DNA of 64,000 nt from Winogradskyella vincentii (lineage in GTDB: Bacteria > Bacteroidota > Bacteroidia > Flavobacteriales > Flavobacteriaceae). Shown here piece after piece: positions 51,423 through 61,027 of the stretch. Location: contig NZ_JAIUJS010000003.1 in the NCBI RefSeq assembly GCF_020166345.1, positions 372,001 through 436,000 on the forward strand, in the 5' to 3' direction. Numbering within the stretch: the stretch's first letter is position 1; each line of letters starts with the position of its first letter. Both the position numbers and the translations under genes were made by a program. The notes under the pieces are model-generated. The model was given only the letters and a program-made list of their open reading frames with translations. It made no database searches and was not told the DNA's origin.

Positions 51423-52460
51423 TTATGCCTCATCAACTGCTTTACGCAATCTAGTTCGTCTATCAAAGGCTTGTAATTTATCAATCACCTTGCTTTCAAG
51501 AAAATCAATAACCTTCTCCTCTACTTTGCGCTTGTTTTTATAGACCTTGTTGATATAGGTAATTCCACCTGGTGACATTACATTCACTTCAACTAGTTTA
51601 CCACCAATTACATCAATACCTACAAAATAAAGACCGTCCTTCACCAATTTTGGTCCTATTTGCTTACAGAGCGCTTTTTCAGCTTTTGTTAATGTGTGTT
51701 TTTGTACAGATCCACCTGCAGAGACATTAGAACGGTGATCATCCTTACCTGGAACGCGCTTCATTGCACCTACTGGTTCACCATTTAAAAGCAGAATTCT
51801 AACATCACCTTGATCTGCACCTTCTATATAATCTTGAAGAATTACGTAGTTAGACTCACCATCACCAGTTGTTATATAAAAATCCAATAACGAATTAATA
51901 TTACTCATTGCAGATTTTTCTATCAGAATTACTCCAGAACCACCAAAACCATTTAATGGCTTAAGAATCATCTTATCTGCTTTGGAATCTTTTATTTGTT
52001 TGATTAAATAATTCTTATTCTTTGATACATGTGTATTAGGGATAATATTACTATGTGCATCACCAAAAGCAGCAGTATACAGTTTATTATTAGCTTCTCG
52101 CATGCCTTGAAGAGAATTTATAATAAACACATCATCTTTTACTGAATCTAGAAAATTCAACATTATTGGGTCCAAAGGAGGGTTGGCTCTAAAGAAAATA
52201 GCATCAAATCCTGCAAGTGGCAGCATCTCTTCTCGCAATTCAGCTTTTCTATAAAACGCTTTTAATGTTGAAGGTACCTTATCCATTCGACCAATAACAT
52301 TACAAAATGCATTGGTAACACTATCTCTAATGGTTAAGTTGGCAGGCGTACACATTGCTACACCATGCTTACGCTTTACACATTCCCTAATAAGTGCTAA
52401 ACTGGTATCGTTTTCAGCATCTATATTTTCCCAAGGGTACATTATAAAACAGATGTTCAT
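51423..52460 (-). CDS. gshB: Glutathione-synthetase-like ATP-grasp ligase
   Basis: A 345-residue ATP-grasp enzyme resembling GshB. The N-terminal preATP-grasp part starts MNICFIMYPWENIDAENDTS; ATP-binding strands are KMILKPLNGFGGSGVILI and YVILQDYIEGADQGDVRILL, and the metal-binding end is VGIDVIGGKLVEVNVMSPGG, close to the GshB motif. It should form an amide between a carboxylate (such as a glutamyl peptide) and an amine with ATP. A glutathione role needs GshA, which is not in the window; the neighbours suggest another peptide product, so the symbol is by resemblance. It heads the five-gene cluster. Confidence 0.87.
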   Translation of the reverse strand: MNICFIMYPWENIDAENDTSLALIRECVKRKHGVAMCTPANLTIRDSVTNAFCNVIGRMDKVPSTLKAFYRKAELREEMLPLAGFDAIFFRANPPLDPIMLNFLDSVKDDVFIINSLQGMREANNKLYTAAFGDAHSNIIPNTHVSKNKNYLIKQIKDSKADKMILKPLNGFGGSGVILIEKSAMSNINSLLDFYITTGDGESNYVILQDYIEGADQGDVRILLLNGEPVGAMKRVPGKDDHRSNVSAGGSVQKHTLTKAEKALCKQIGPKLVKDGLYFVGIDVIGGKLVEVNVMSPGGITYINKVYKNKRKVEEKVIDFLESKVIDKLQAFDRRTRLRKAVDEA

Positions 52461-52525
52461 ATACTGTAATTTTTAGTTGGTTATGTAGATGTTTAAAGTT
52501 AGTGACTTTTAATGAGCCAATAAAA

Positions 52526-53851
52526 TTATTTTACTTCGTCATAATGGTCATCCCACTCTTTTGGTTGCGGCTCACCTAATTTACCTACAGACTTAGCCAC
52601 TAGCATTGATACTGTAGCATCACCTGTAACATTAATTACGGTTCTACACATATCTAATGGTCTGTCTACTGCAAAAATCAATGCTAAACCAATTGCGAGT
52701 TTATCCGCAGGGAATCCTACAGCTTCAAGAACAATAACAAGCATTACCATTCCCGCACCTGGCACAGCTGCACTTCCAATAGAAGCTAATAAAGCTGTGA
52801 GTACAATAGTTAATTGGTCTGCAAAGGTTAAATCAAAACCTAAGGCTTGTGCTATAAAAACAGCTGCAACTGCCTGATATAAACTAGTGCCATCCATATT
52901 AATAGTGGCTCCGACAGGAAGCACAAAACTTGATACTTCTTTATCAACTCCAATATGCTCTTCAACACGTTCCATTGTAACTGGTAATGTTGCCGCACTA
53001 CTACTAGTAGAAAATGCTAGCAGCTGAGCAGGACTGATTTTTTGCAAAAACCAAAGTGGATTTTTCCGAGTAATTGTTGCTACTAAGATTAAATAGAATA
53101 CGACCATTAAGAAAAGTCCAACAACTACAACCAATGAATAATACAACAAGGCATATAATAATTCAGGATCACCGGATGACACAACTACATTAGCCAATAA
53201 TGCAAACACAGCTATAGGTGCAGTTAGCATTATTAAATCCACCATTTTAAGAACAACATCGTTTAGAGAATCAAATATGTCCTTCAATGGTTTGGCCTTT
53301 TCCTCACCGATTAAAAGCATAGAAATACCTAGAAATATGGCGAAAAATATAACTTGAAGCATTAATTTATTATTGCTTAACGCTGTAAAAACATTTTCAG
53401 GAACCATATCTACTAAGAACTGCATGGGTCCACTATCTTTTTGCCTTATAGCCTCTGTAATCTTACCTTGTACACTACTATCATTGGCATAAGTTTCAGT
53501 TAGTTTTGCAATAGTTTCATCCGAAACGCCATCACCAGGTTGTAAAACATTTACCAATAATAATCCTATTGTAATAGCCACAACTGTTGTACCAATATAT
53601 ATACCTATTGTTCTTAATCCTATATTGGCAAATTTTGAAATATCCTTAAGATCAGAAATACCCTTAATTAAAGATGCCAAGATTAATGGAATTGCGATAA
53701 GCTTTAACAGTTTAACAAAGATTGTACCTGCCCAGTTAATCCATTTATTCACAAATTCAGCTCCACCATCTACTTGAAGCATTATAAATCCAAATACTAC
53801 ACCAAGTAGCATTCCTATTAGTATTTTCCAATGTAGAGCAAGTTTTTTCAT
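52526..53851 (-). CDS. Dicarboxylate/amino acid:cation symporter (DAACS)
   Basis: A 441-residue transporter with the DctA/GltP fold: eight helices plus two re-entrant loops. Diagnostic are the serine-rich STSSSAATLPVT hairpin tip, VGATINMDGTSLYQA (NMDGT is the cation site), and ALLASIGSAAVPGAG. It moves glutamate, aspartate or C4-dicarboxylates in with Na+ or H+. The 65-bp gap to the next gene downstream and the 49-bp gap to aroC upstream leave its promoter unresolved. Confidence 0.95.
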   Translation of the reverse strand: MKKLALHWKILIGMLLGVVFGFIMLQVDGGAEFVNKWINWAGTIFVKLLKLIAIPLILASLIKGISDLKDISKFANIGLRTIGIYIGTTVVAITIGLLLVNVLQPGDGVSDETIAKLTETYANDSSVQGKITEAIRQKDSGPMQFLVDMVPENVFTALSNNKLMLQVIFFAIFLGISMLLIGEEKAKPLKDIFDSLNDVVLKMVDLIMLTAPIAVFALLANVVVSSGDPELLYALLYYSLVVVVGLFLMVVFYLILVATITRKNPLWFLQKISPAQLLAFSTSSSAATLPVTMERVEEHIGVDKEVSSFVLPVGATINMDGTSLYQAVAAVFIAQALGFDLTFADQLTIVLTALLASIGSAAVPGAGMVMLVIVLEAVGFPADKLAIGLALIFAVDRPLDMCRTVINVTGDATVSMLVAKSVGKLGEPQPKEWDDHYDEVK

Positions 53852-53900
53852 AAGCTATTTTGCCGCCTTTAATGCGTGTTTAATTGTATTAGTGTCGATT

Positions 53901-54968
53901 CTAATTATTTGTTTCTTGTCTACGTAATAGCATATAATCTGCAATAACCAATGCTGCCATTGCCTCTACTATAGGAACTGCTCTGGGTACAACGCAAGGA
54001 TCATGTCTTCCTTTGCCTTGCATTTCTACGGTTTCACCAGAACTATTTATAGTTTCTTGCTTTTGCAGTGTTGTAGCAACAGGTTTAAAAGCTACATTAA
54101 AGAAAATATCCATACCATTACTAATACCACCTTGTACACCACCAGACAAGTTAGTCTGTGTACTTCCGTCTTCATTAAACTTATCGTTATGGACACTACC
54201 AAGCATTTTAGACCCTTCAAATCCACTACCATATTCAAATCCCTTAACAGCATTAATGGATAACATGGCTTTACCTAATTCAGCATGTAGCTTATCAAAT
54301 ACAGGTTCACCTAGCCCAGCTGGTACGTTTTGAATAACGCATGTTATTACACCACCTATAGTATCACCTTGTTTTTTAATTTCACTAATACGAGAAATCA
54401 TTTTCTCTGCTATAGTTTCATCTGGGCATCTTATAACATTAGTTTCAATTTTATTAAAATCTAATTCTTGATAAGGTTTATCTAACTGAATATTACCAAC
54501 TGCAGAAGTGAAAGCATTTATATTAATGGAATTTAAAAACTGCTTTGCAATTGCGCCTGCAACCACGCGACTTGCAGTTTCTCTAGCAGAACTTCTTCCG
54601 CCACCTCTATAGTCTCTTACACCATACTTTTTATCATAGGTATAATCTGCATGGCTTGGCCTGTAAACGTCTTTTATATGTGAATAATCCTTGGATTTTT
54701 GATTTGTATTTTTAATTACAAATCCAATTGGTGTACCTGTCGTAACACCTTCAAAAATTCCAGAATAGAACTCAACTGTATCAGGTTCTTTGCGTTGTGT
54801 CACAATTTTAGATTGACCTGGTCTTCGCCTATCTAATTCATTTTGAATAGCGTCTAAATCTAGTTGAATACCTGCGGGACAACCATCAATTACACCACCA
54901 ATTGCTACTCCATGAGATTCACCAAACGTGGTGAGTTTAAATAATTTTCCGAAGGAATTTCCTGCCAT
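53901..54968 (-). CDS. aroC: Chorismate synthase
   Basis: A 355-residue enzyme of normal length for the family. The N-terminus [20 protein letters not shown], the RRPGQ-x-x-x-x-TQRKE pattern, [14 protein letters not shown] and [17 protein letters not shown] are all diagnostic. It makes chorismate from EPSP with reduced FMN, the branch point for aromatic amino acids, folate and quinones. No other shikimate gene is adjacent. Confidence 0.98.
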   Translation of the reverse strand: MAGNSFGKLFKLTTFGESHGVAIGGVIDGCPAGIQLDLDAIQNELDRRRPGQSKIVTQRKEPDTVEFYSGIFEGVTTGTPIGFVIKNTNQKSKDYSHIKDVYRPSHADYTYDKKYGVRDYRGGGRSSARETASRVVAGAIAKQFLNSININAFTSAVGNIQLDKPYQELDFNKIETNVIRCPDETIAEKMISRISEIKKQGDTIGGVITCVIQNVPAGLGEPVFDKLHAELGKAMLSINAVKGFEYGSGFEGSKMLGSVHNDKFNEDGSTQTNLSGGVQGGISNGMDIFFNVAFKPVATTLQKQETINSSGETVEMQGKGRHDPCVVPRAVPIVEAMAALVIADYMLLRRQETNN

Positions 54969-55016
54969 TAAAAATATTTTTATGCTAAAGTAATTGTATT
55001 ATGAGAGAAACAAAAA

Positions 55017-57938
55017 TCAAATCAATGCTTCTTTTAGAATTGTAACAGGATGTTTTGCCACAACTCCTGTACCATCCTTAATTTGATGTCTACAACTTGT
55101 GCCATTGGCAACAATTATAGTATCTGCAGAAGCTTTTCTTACGGCAGGAAACAAGGTTTGTTCTCCAATTTGCATACTTACATTGAATTTGTCCTTTTCA
55201 AAGCCAAAACTCCCTGCCATCCCGCAACAACCACTTGGTATTATTGTAACTGAGTAATTTTCTGGAAGATTTAAAATATCAAAACTTGATTTTTGATTGG
55301 CCTGAGCTTTCTGATGGCAATGGCCGTGAAACTTCAAGTCCACTTTATTACTGGTAAATTGTTCTTTGGTTATATTACCCTGTTTAATTTCATTTTGGAT
55401 AAATTCTTCAATCAAATACGTGTGATTAGCCAATTGCAGAGCATCTCGTTTATCATCTGCTAATCTTAAATATTCATCCTTAAATGTTAGTATAGCTGAA
55501 GGCTCTAAACCGATTAAAGGCGTATCTTCTGAAACTAAAGTTTTAAGATAGGAAATATTTTTATTTACTATTGATTTCGCTTCTTCTAAAAAACCTTTAG
55601 ACACATAAGTTCTTCCACTTTCTATATTATTGATTATGTGTATTTTATAGTTTAATGATTCAAGTAAATATTTAGCATCAAAAGCAATCTCTGATTCTAG
55701 GTAATTTATAAACTCATCAACAAATAAATACAGAGTTTTTATGGGCCTAACATCTATTGATTTGGAGTTATTAAAATTGACCTTTATTGGTTTTGAAAAA
55801 TGTGGAATTGAACGCTCTGGATGAATCCCCAAAGTCAATTTCATGATTTTAGAAACAAATTTGGTATTGATTAAAGCATTAAAAAACCAAGGTGCTTTTG
55901 CTCCTATTTTATTATATTTTGTTGCCTTAGCAAAAAATCGGTCTTTAAATTTAAAACCGTTTGCTTTTTGAAAATGGTATTGAAATTCCGCCTTTAAACT
56001 TGCTACATCAACACTACTAGGACATTCACTTGCACATGCCTTACAGCTTAAACAAAGACTAAAAACCTCTTTAAGCTCCTCGTGATTAAATCTATTGGGT
56101 TTTGTAGAATGTGTTAAGAATTCACGCAAGGCATTGGCTCTTGCTCGTGTTGTATCTTTTTCGTTACGTGTGGCTCTATAACTCGGACACATGGTACCAC
56201 CAAATTCCGGAAGTTTACGGCAATCACCTGATCCATTGCATTTTTCAGCTTCACGCAATATACCCTGAGCACTTGAAAAATCTAAAACCGTATCAATTTC
56301 AGGTTCTGTTCTATCGGACTCATAGCGTAGGTTTTTATCCATAGGATAAGCATCGACTATCTTACCAGGATTAAATATATTATGAGGATCAAAGGCTGAT
56401 TTAATGCTTTTCAGAATCTCATAGTTCTTTTTACCAATCATTAGCGGAATGAACTCTGCCCTAACAATCCCATCGCCATGTTCACCTGACATTGATCCGT
56501 TGTACTGCTTAACCAATTTTGCAACATCTTCAGTGATTTTTCTAAATAACACAACGTCTTCTGACTTCTTTAAATCTAAAATGGGCCTTAGATGAAGTTC
56601 ACCAGCACCAGCATGGGCATAATACACAGCATTTTGATTGTATTTACTCATCAGTGCAGTAAATTCTGTGATGTAACTATCTAAATCAGGTAAAGCCACA
56701 GCAGTATCTTCTATACATGCCACAGCCTTTTTGTCTCCAATGATATTTCCCAATAGGCCTAAACCTGCTTTTCTTAACTCTAAGGCTTTATCAATTTCGT
56801 CTTCCGTCAATACAGGATTCGCATAACTAAGATTTAATTGATTTACCGTTTCCAGAAATTCGTTAACTATAGCATTTAATTCAATTTCAGAATTAGCTTT
56901 AAGTTCGCACATGAGTATGGCAACCGGATCACCTTCAATAAAACGTCTATGCTCCTGCTGGGTTTTATTGTGCTTGGTTAAATTTAGAATGGAATCGTCC
57001 ATCATTTCGCAGGTATGCAAGTCGTGATGCATTAGTGACTCAACAGATTTGAGGCATTTTGCAATACTTTCAAAATGAAGTGCAACCATAGCGTTTTTAG
57101 ATGGTGGTAAAACATCAAGCTGTAAGGTAATCTCAGTGGTAAATGCTAACGTGCCCTCACTACCAGCTAGAAGATGACACAAATTTAATGCTGTATCCTC
57201 AGTATTTGAGGACGCGAATACATTTGCCTTTATTAGTTCATCAATAGCATAACCCGTATTTCTTCTATGGATTTGAGGCTTTGGGAATTGTGCTTGTATT
57301 TCTTTTTGAACTTCATCTGGTTTCAGCGTATCAAAAATATTACGATAAATATCTCCTTCAAGAGTCGTTAATTCTAGCTTATTGTTGAATTCGTTCTTTG
57401 ATAAGGCTTTAAATTCAACATCGCTATTATCACTTAAAATCGTTTTTAAGCTAATTACCTTATCTCTTGTAACACCATATTGTATTGAGGTTGTACCTGA
57501 GGAGTTATTACCTACCATACCTCCTATCATACATCGATTAGACGTAGACGTGTTAGGACCAAAAAAGAGTCCAAAAGGTTTTAAATAATTATTAAGCTCA
57601 TCCCTAACCACTCCAGGCTGTACAGTTACTGTCTTGGCTTTTTCATTAATATCAATTATTCGGGTAAAATATTTAGACACATCTACCACAATACCATCGC
57701 CTACACATTGGCCAGCTAATGAAGTACCAGCGGTTCTCGGTATTAATGATGTATCGTTTTTTTGTGCAAAATCAATTAGAAGCTTTATATCATACTTGTC
57801 TTTTGGTAAGGCCACAGCTAGTGGTAACTTCCGGTAAACTGAAGCATCTGTTGCATAGAGTTTACGCATTAAATCATCAAAATACAATTCTCCCTTAAGG
57901 TTTGATTTTAATTGATTTAATACTGGTTTTAGCTTCAT
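55017..57938 (-). CDS. FAD-linked oxidase with Fe-S and CCG domains (D-2-hydroxyacid dehydrogenase type)
   Basis: A 973-residue cytosolic fusion protein. The FAD-binding PCMH domain is at about 30-270 (LIPRTAGTSLAGQCVGDGIVVD, NRCMIGGMVGNNSSGTTSIQYG), the FAD-linked C-terminal domain at about 270-540 ending HNIFNPGKI, two 4Fe-4S ligands sets at about 595-640 and 660-690 (CLSCKACASECPSSVD), and a CCG domain at the end with GCCGMAGSFGFE. This is the YdiJ/D-2-hydroxyglutarate or D-lactate dehydrogenase type, passing electrons to the quinone pool or to a carrier. The substrate is not certain. Separate gene with long leader region toward 58046. Confidence 0.93.
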   Translation of the reverse strand: MKLKPVLNQLKSNLKGELYFDDLMRKLYATDASVYRKLPLAVALPKDKYDIKLLIDFAQKNDTSLIPRTAGTSLAGQCVGDGIVVDVSKYFTRIIDINEKAKTVTVQPGVVRDELNNYLKPFGLFFGPNTSTSNRCMIGGMVGNNSSGTTSIQYGVTRDKVISLKTILSDNSDVEFKALSKNEFNNKLELTTLEGDIYRNIFDTLKPDEVQKEIQAQFPKPQIHRRNTGYAIDELIKANVFASSNTEDTALNLCHLLAGSEGTLAFTTEITLQLDVLPPSKNAMVALHFESIAKCLKSVESLMHHDLHTCEMMDDSILNLTKHNKTQQEHRRFIEGDPVAILMCELKANSEIELNAIVNEFLETVNQLNLSYANPVLTEDEIDKALELRKAGLGLLGNIIGDKKAVACIEDTAVALPDLDSYITEFTALMSKYNQNAVYYAHAGAGELHLRPILDLKKSEDVVLFRKITEDVAKLVKQYNGSMSGEHGDGIVRAEFIPLMIGKKNYEILKSIKSAFDPHNIFNPGKIVDAYPMDKNLRYESDRTEPEIDTVLDFSSAQGILREAEKCNGSGDCRKLPEFGGTMCPSYRATRNEKDTTRARANALREFLTHSTKPNRFNHEELKEVFSLCLSCKACASECPSSVDVASLKAEFQYHFQKANGFKFKDRFFAKATKYNKIGAKAPWFFNALINTKFVSKIMKLTLGIHPERSIPHFSKPIKVNFNNSKSIDVRPIKTLYLFVDEFINYLESEIAFDAKYLLESLNYKIHIINNIESGRTYVSKGFLEEAKSIVNKNISYLKTLVSEDTPLIGLEPSAILTFKDEYLRLADDKRDALQLANHTYLIEEFIQNEIKQGNITKEQFTSNKVDLKFHGHCHQKAQANQKSSFDILNLPENYSVTIIPSGCCGMAGSFGFEKDKFNVSMQIGEQTLFPAVRKASADTIIVANGTSCRHQIKDGTGVVAKHPVTILKEALI

Positions 57939-58002
57939 TTATATTGAATAAATATGTTTATAAATCTATAAAGAATTATAAATATAAATTTCGTTTTGGC
58001 GT

Positions 58003-58010
58003 TATTTTTG
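58003..58010 (+). promoter_or_regulatory. -7 box of the 158-aa outer-membrane-like protein gene
   Basis: TATTTTTG, 36 bp before the ATG. Confidence 0.52.
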
Positions 58011-58023
58011 TAAAGATTAATGA

Positions 58024-58041
58024 AATCAATTAAAAACGAAA
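58024..58041 (+). promoter_or_regulatory. 18-nt leader element shared with the peptide array
   Basis: AATCAATTAAAAACGAAA occurs here, four bases before the start codon, and identically at 32804-32821 before the first peptide ORF. It may be a translation-enhancing A-rich leader, since this group rarely uses Shine-Dalgarno sequences. Confidence 0.4.
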
Positions 58042-58045
58042 TATT

Positions 58046-58522
58046 ATGAGAAAATTATTTTTATCTACAGTTACCATCTTTACTGGTCTCTTATTTATGA
58101 ATGCTCAGGACATATCAGAAAATGCAATAGGTCTAAGACTTGGTGATAGTGATGGATTTGGTGCAGAAATATCGTACCAAAGAGCTCTTGGAGAAGTCAA
58201 TAGACTTGAGGTAGATTTAGGTTGGCGTAGTGCACGCGACTATGACGGTTTTAAACTTACAGGAATTTACCAATGGGTTTGGGAATTAGATGGTGATTTT
58301 AACTGGTATGCAGGTGCAGGTGGTGGACTTGGGTCATATGGATTTGACAACAGTGCTTTAGACGATGAAACCTTTGTGTTTGTTGCAGGCAATGTTGGTA
58401 TTGAATATATTTTTGATATCCCTCTTTTATTATCCCTAGACTTTAGACCAGAATTGGGCTTTGGTGATTTCAATGACGACTTGGATTTTGACATCGCTCT
58501 TGGTATTCGTTATCGATTCTAA
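58046..58522 (+). CDS. Outer-membrane beta-barrel-like protein, 158 aa
   Basis: A 158-residue exported protein (signal peptide ending LLFMNAQ). The mature part is a run of alternating hydrophobic/polar strands with Gly/Asp turns (IGLRLGDSDGFGAEISYQRA, GFKLTGIYQWVWEL, WYAGAGGGLGSYG) and ends in an aromatic F after Y-R, as expected of an 8-stranded barrel (terminal RYRF). Family relatives include the OmpW/OmpX-like small barrels; the exact role is unknown. It has a promoter and a strong terminator of its own. Confidence 0.85.
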   Translation: MRKLFLSTVTIFTGLLFMNAQDISENAIGLRLGDSDGFGAEISYQRALGEVNRLEVDLGWRSARDYDGFKLTGIYQWVWELDGDFNWYAGAGGGLGSYGFDNSALDDETFVFVAGNVGIEYIFDIPLLLSLDFRPELGFGDFNDDLDFDIALGIRYRF

Positions 58523-58544
58523 CAGTGTCTATCATAAAAATATT

Positions 58545-58569
58545 AACCACCTTTCGAGGTGGTTTTTTT
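58545..58569 (+). terminator. Intrinsic terminator with UUCG tetraloop
   Basis: AACCACCT, TTCG, AGGTGGTT then five more T. A perfect 8-bp stem capped by the very stable UUCG loop. Confidence 0.92.
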
Positions 58570-58615
58570 AGTCTAAATTCTAACATAATATTAAAACTTA
58601 ACGCGTAAAATTGAT

Positions 58616-58623
58616 TAATTTTG
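58616..58623 (+). promoter_or_regulatory. -7 box of gcvT
   Basis: TAATTTTG, 37 bp before the gcvT start. Confidence 0.52.
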
Positions 58624-58659
58624 CGCATCATTTAAGATAACAACATTAAAGACTAAATA

Positions 58660-59742
58660 ATGAAAAACACTGCATTAACAGATACTCACGTTGCACTAGG
58701 TGCTAAAATGGTTCCTTTTGCTGGTTATAATATGCCTGTACAATACGAAGGCGTCAATATTGAGCACGAAACCGTTAGAAATGCAGTGGGTGTTTTTGAT
58801 GTCTCGCATATGGGAGAATTTTTAATTGAAGGCCCAAATGCGCTAGAATTAATCCAGAAAGTATCGAGTAACGATGCCTCTAAATTAGAAATAGGAAAAG
58901 CACAGTATAGCTGTTTACCAAATGACGATGGAGGTATTGTAGACGATTTAATTATCTATAAAATTAAAGACGAAACTTACTTGTTGGTAGTCAATGCCAG
59001 TAATATTGAAAAAGATTGGAATTGGATAGCATCTAAAAACGATGCTGGTGCCAATATGCGCGATTTAAGTGAAGACTATTCACTTCTAGCCATCCAAGGA
59101 CCAAAAGCAGTTGAAGCTATGCAGTCCTTATCGAGTCATGATTTATCAGCTATAAAATTTTACAATTTTGTTGTTGGTGATTTTGCAGGCATTGAACATG
59201 TGATCATCTCTGCGACAGGTTATACTGGCAGTGGTGGTTTTGAAATTTATTGCAAGAATTCTGAAGTAAAACAAATTTGGGATAAAGTATTAGAAGCTGG
59301 AGAAGAATTCGGCATTAAACCAATAGGCTTAGCTGCAAGAGATACGTTACGATTAGAAATGGGCTACTGTTTATATGGTAATGATATAGATGACACTACT
59401 TCACCTATCGAGGCAGGTCTTAGTTGGATTTGCAAATTCAACAAACCATTTACCAATAGCGAAGCGCTTCAAGACGAAAAAGAACGAACTCCAGAACGTA
59501 AATTGGTAGCCTTTAAGTTAGATGACAGAGGGATTCCTCGACAGGGTTACGATATTGTAGATAGCAGTGGCAAAACCATTGGCAATGTAACCTCAGGTAC
59601 TATGAGCCCGAGTTTAGGGGTTGGAATAGGCTTAGGTTATGTACCAACAGTTTTCTCTAAAGTAGATAGCAAAATTAACATTCAGGTGCGTAAAAAGGCC
59701 ATACCTGCAACAGTTGTAAAACTTCCATTTTACAAAGGCTAA
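58660..59742 (+). CDS. gcvT: Glycine cleavage system T protein (aminomethyltransferase)
   Basis: A 360-residue folate-dependent aminomethyltransferase of standard length. The N-terminus [41 protein letters not shown]-type segment [15 protein letters not shown] and the C-terminal barrel ([19 protein letters not shown]) are typical. It releases ammonia from the aminomethyl group on the H protein and passes the carbon to tetrahydrofolate. gcvH and gcvP are not in the window. Confidence 0.97.
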   Translation: MKNTALTDTHVALGAKMVPFAGYNMPVQYEGVNIEHETVRNAVGVFDVSHMGEFLIEGPNALELIQKVSSNDASKLEIGKAQYSCLPNDDGGIVDDLIIYKIKDETYLLVVNASNIEKDWNWIASKNDAGANMRDLSEDYSLLAIQGPKAVEAMQSLSSHDLSAIKFYNFVVGDFAGIEHVIISATGYTGSGGFEIYCKNSEVKQIWDKVLEAGEEFGIKPIGLAARDTLRLEMGYCLYGNDIDDTTSPIEAGLSWICKFNKPFTNSEALQDEKERTPERKLVAFKLDDRGIPRQGYDIVDSSGKTIGNVTSGTMSPSLGVGIGLGYVPTVFSKVDSKINIQVRKKAIPATVVKLPFYKG

Positions 59743-59767
59743 TCAATTTTAATGTGTTGGTAGATTA

Positions 59768-60598
59768 ATGAAGAAGGATTTAAACAAACATCGCATACTT
59801 ATATTAGGTGGCAGTGGCTACATTGGCAATGCACTTTATAAAGAATTGGGTCCCTACTTTAGAACCTATGGCACATACAGAACACCTAAAAAGGAATTTG
59901 AAACCAACAAACAATTCTTTCAGTATAATGTAGAGGAAGACGATGTCTATGAAATCTTAGAAGCCTGTAGACCATCGATTATAATTTCTGCCATTCGTGG
60001 TGATTTTCATGCGCAGACTATCGCACATCAGCATGTCGCAGAGTATGCTTTAGAACATGGTAGTAAAATCATTTTCCTGTCTTCTGCCAACGCTTTTGAT
60101 GCCTACAGTAAGTATCCAAGCTATGAGCTTGATAAAACACTGAGCCATAGCAAATACGGTCATTTTAAGATTAAGATTGAAAACATGCTATTACGCCTAC
60201 CTAAAAAGCAAGTTGCGGTCTTGAGGTTACCAATGGTATTTGGGCCAAATTCACCAAGAATACAAGAGATAAAACAACTTGTTGGTGAAAAGGAACCTGT
60301 TGAGATTTTTCCAAATCTTATAATGAATGTTACGTTAGACAAAAAAGTAACACAACAAGTGCATTACATTATAAACCGAAACAAGTACGGTATTTTTCAT
60401 TTGGGCAGTACGGACTTGGTACACCACGATGAGTTTATAAAAAACATTCTAAAGGCCATAGCTAACGGTAATGTAAAATTTAAGCATGTTTTTACAACCA
60501 ATAAAGACCGTTACCTTGCTGTATTACCTAAGTTTAATAAGTTACCAAAACATCTACAGATAACAAGCGATGTTGTTTTAGAAGAACTACAGAAATAG
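59768..60598 (+). CDS. NAD(P)-dependent epimerase/RmlD-like short-chain enzyme
   Basis: A 276-residue Rossmann protein: LILGGSGYIGNALYKELG at about 12-29 binds the dinucleotide, and the catalytic Tyr-x-x-x-Lys of extended SDRs appears as YELDK (about 119-123), with the serine in FLSSANAF. The general plan fits RmlD/dTDP-4-dehydrorhamnose reductase-like and other sugar-nucleotide reductases; the substrate is unknown. 25 bp after gcvT on the same strand, probably co-transcribed. Confidence 0.87.
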   Translation: MKKDLNKHRILILGGSGYIGNALYKELGPYFRTYGTYRTPKKEFETNKQFFQYNVEEDDVYEILEACRPSIIISAIRGDFHAQTIAHQHVAEYALEHGSKIIFLSSANAFDAYSKYPSYELDKTLSHSKYGHFKIKIENMLLRLPKKQVAVLRLPMVFGPNSPRIQEIKQLVGEKEPVEIFPNLIMNVTLDKKVTQQVHYIINRNKYGIFHLGSTDLVHHDEFIKNILKAIANGNVKFKHVFTTNKDRYLAVLPKFNKLPKHLQITSDVVLEELQK

Positions 60599-60648
60599 GT
60601 TTGTTATAGAGCAAGTTATTTAGTAATTTTCAGATAAAGAAAAAGTAT

Positions 60649-60936
60649 ATGAAACTAGACGATTCTACCATAGAAAAAAAATTACTACGTTTCCCAGATT
60701 GGGAATTTCATAAAAATGCCATTCATGCCGAGTTTGAGTTCGATAATTTTAAGGATTGTTTCAGTGCCATGAGTAGAATAGCTTTTGAATGTGAGGCACA
60801 AAACCATCATCCGGATTGGAGCAATGTTTACAATGTTTTAAAAATCTCTCTTTCTACACATGATGCAGGAGGTGTTACCCAAAAAGATTTTAATCTCGCA
60901 GCTGCAATTGAAGCTATTGTTGAGGTTGAAGAATAA
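60649..60936 (+). CDS. Pterin-4a-carbinolamine dehydratase
   Basis: A 95-residue protein with the family signature E-x-Q-N-H-H-P-D-W (EAQNHHPDWSNVYN), followed by L-S-T-H-D-A-G-G-V-T (the turn of the second active-site His). It dehydrates 4a-hydroxytetrahydrobiopterin, normally in support of phenylalanine hydroxylase; in this clade it may have another pterin role. 50 bp after the epimerase gene. Confidence 0.93.
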   Translation: MKLDDSTIEKKLLRFPDWEFHKNAIHAEFEFDNFKDCFSAMSRIAFECEAQNHHPDWSNVYNVLKISLSTHDAGGVTQKDFNLAAAIEAIVEVEE

Positions 60937-60982
60937 TTCTATTTCATAGGTTTTCAGCGTTCAGAAAAAATAAGAAAACCAC

Positions 60983-60990
60983 TATATTTG
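60983..60990 (+). promoter_or_regulatory. -7 box of the YebC-family gene
   Basis: TATATTTG, 38 bp before the start codon. Confidence 0.52.
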
Positions 60991-61027
60991 AGATTTTAAA
61001 ATTCACAATTTAAATTAAACACTACCT

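Noticed and set aside
54003-54333. Two plus-strand ORFs inside aroC
   Set aside because: Shadows of the strongly conserved chorismate synthase frame.
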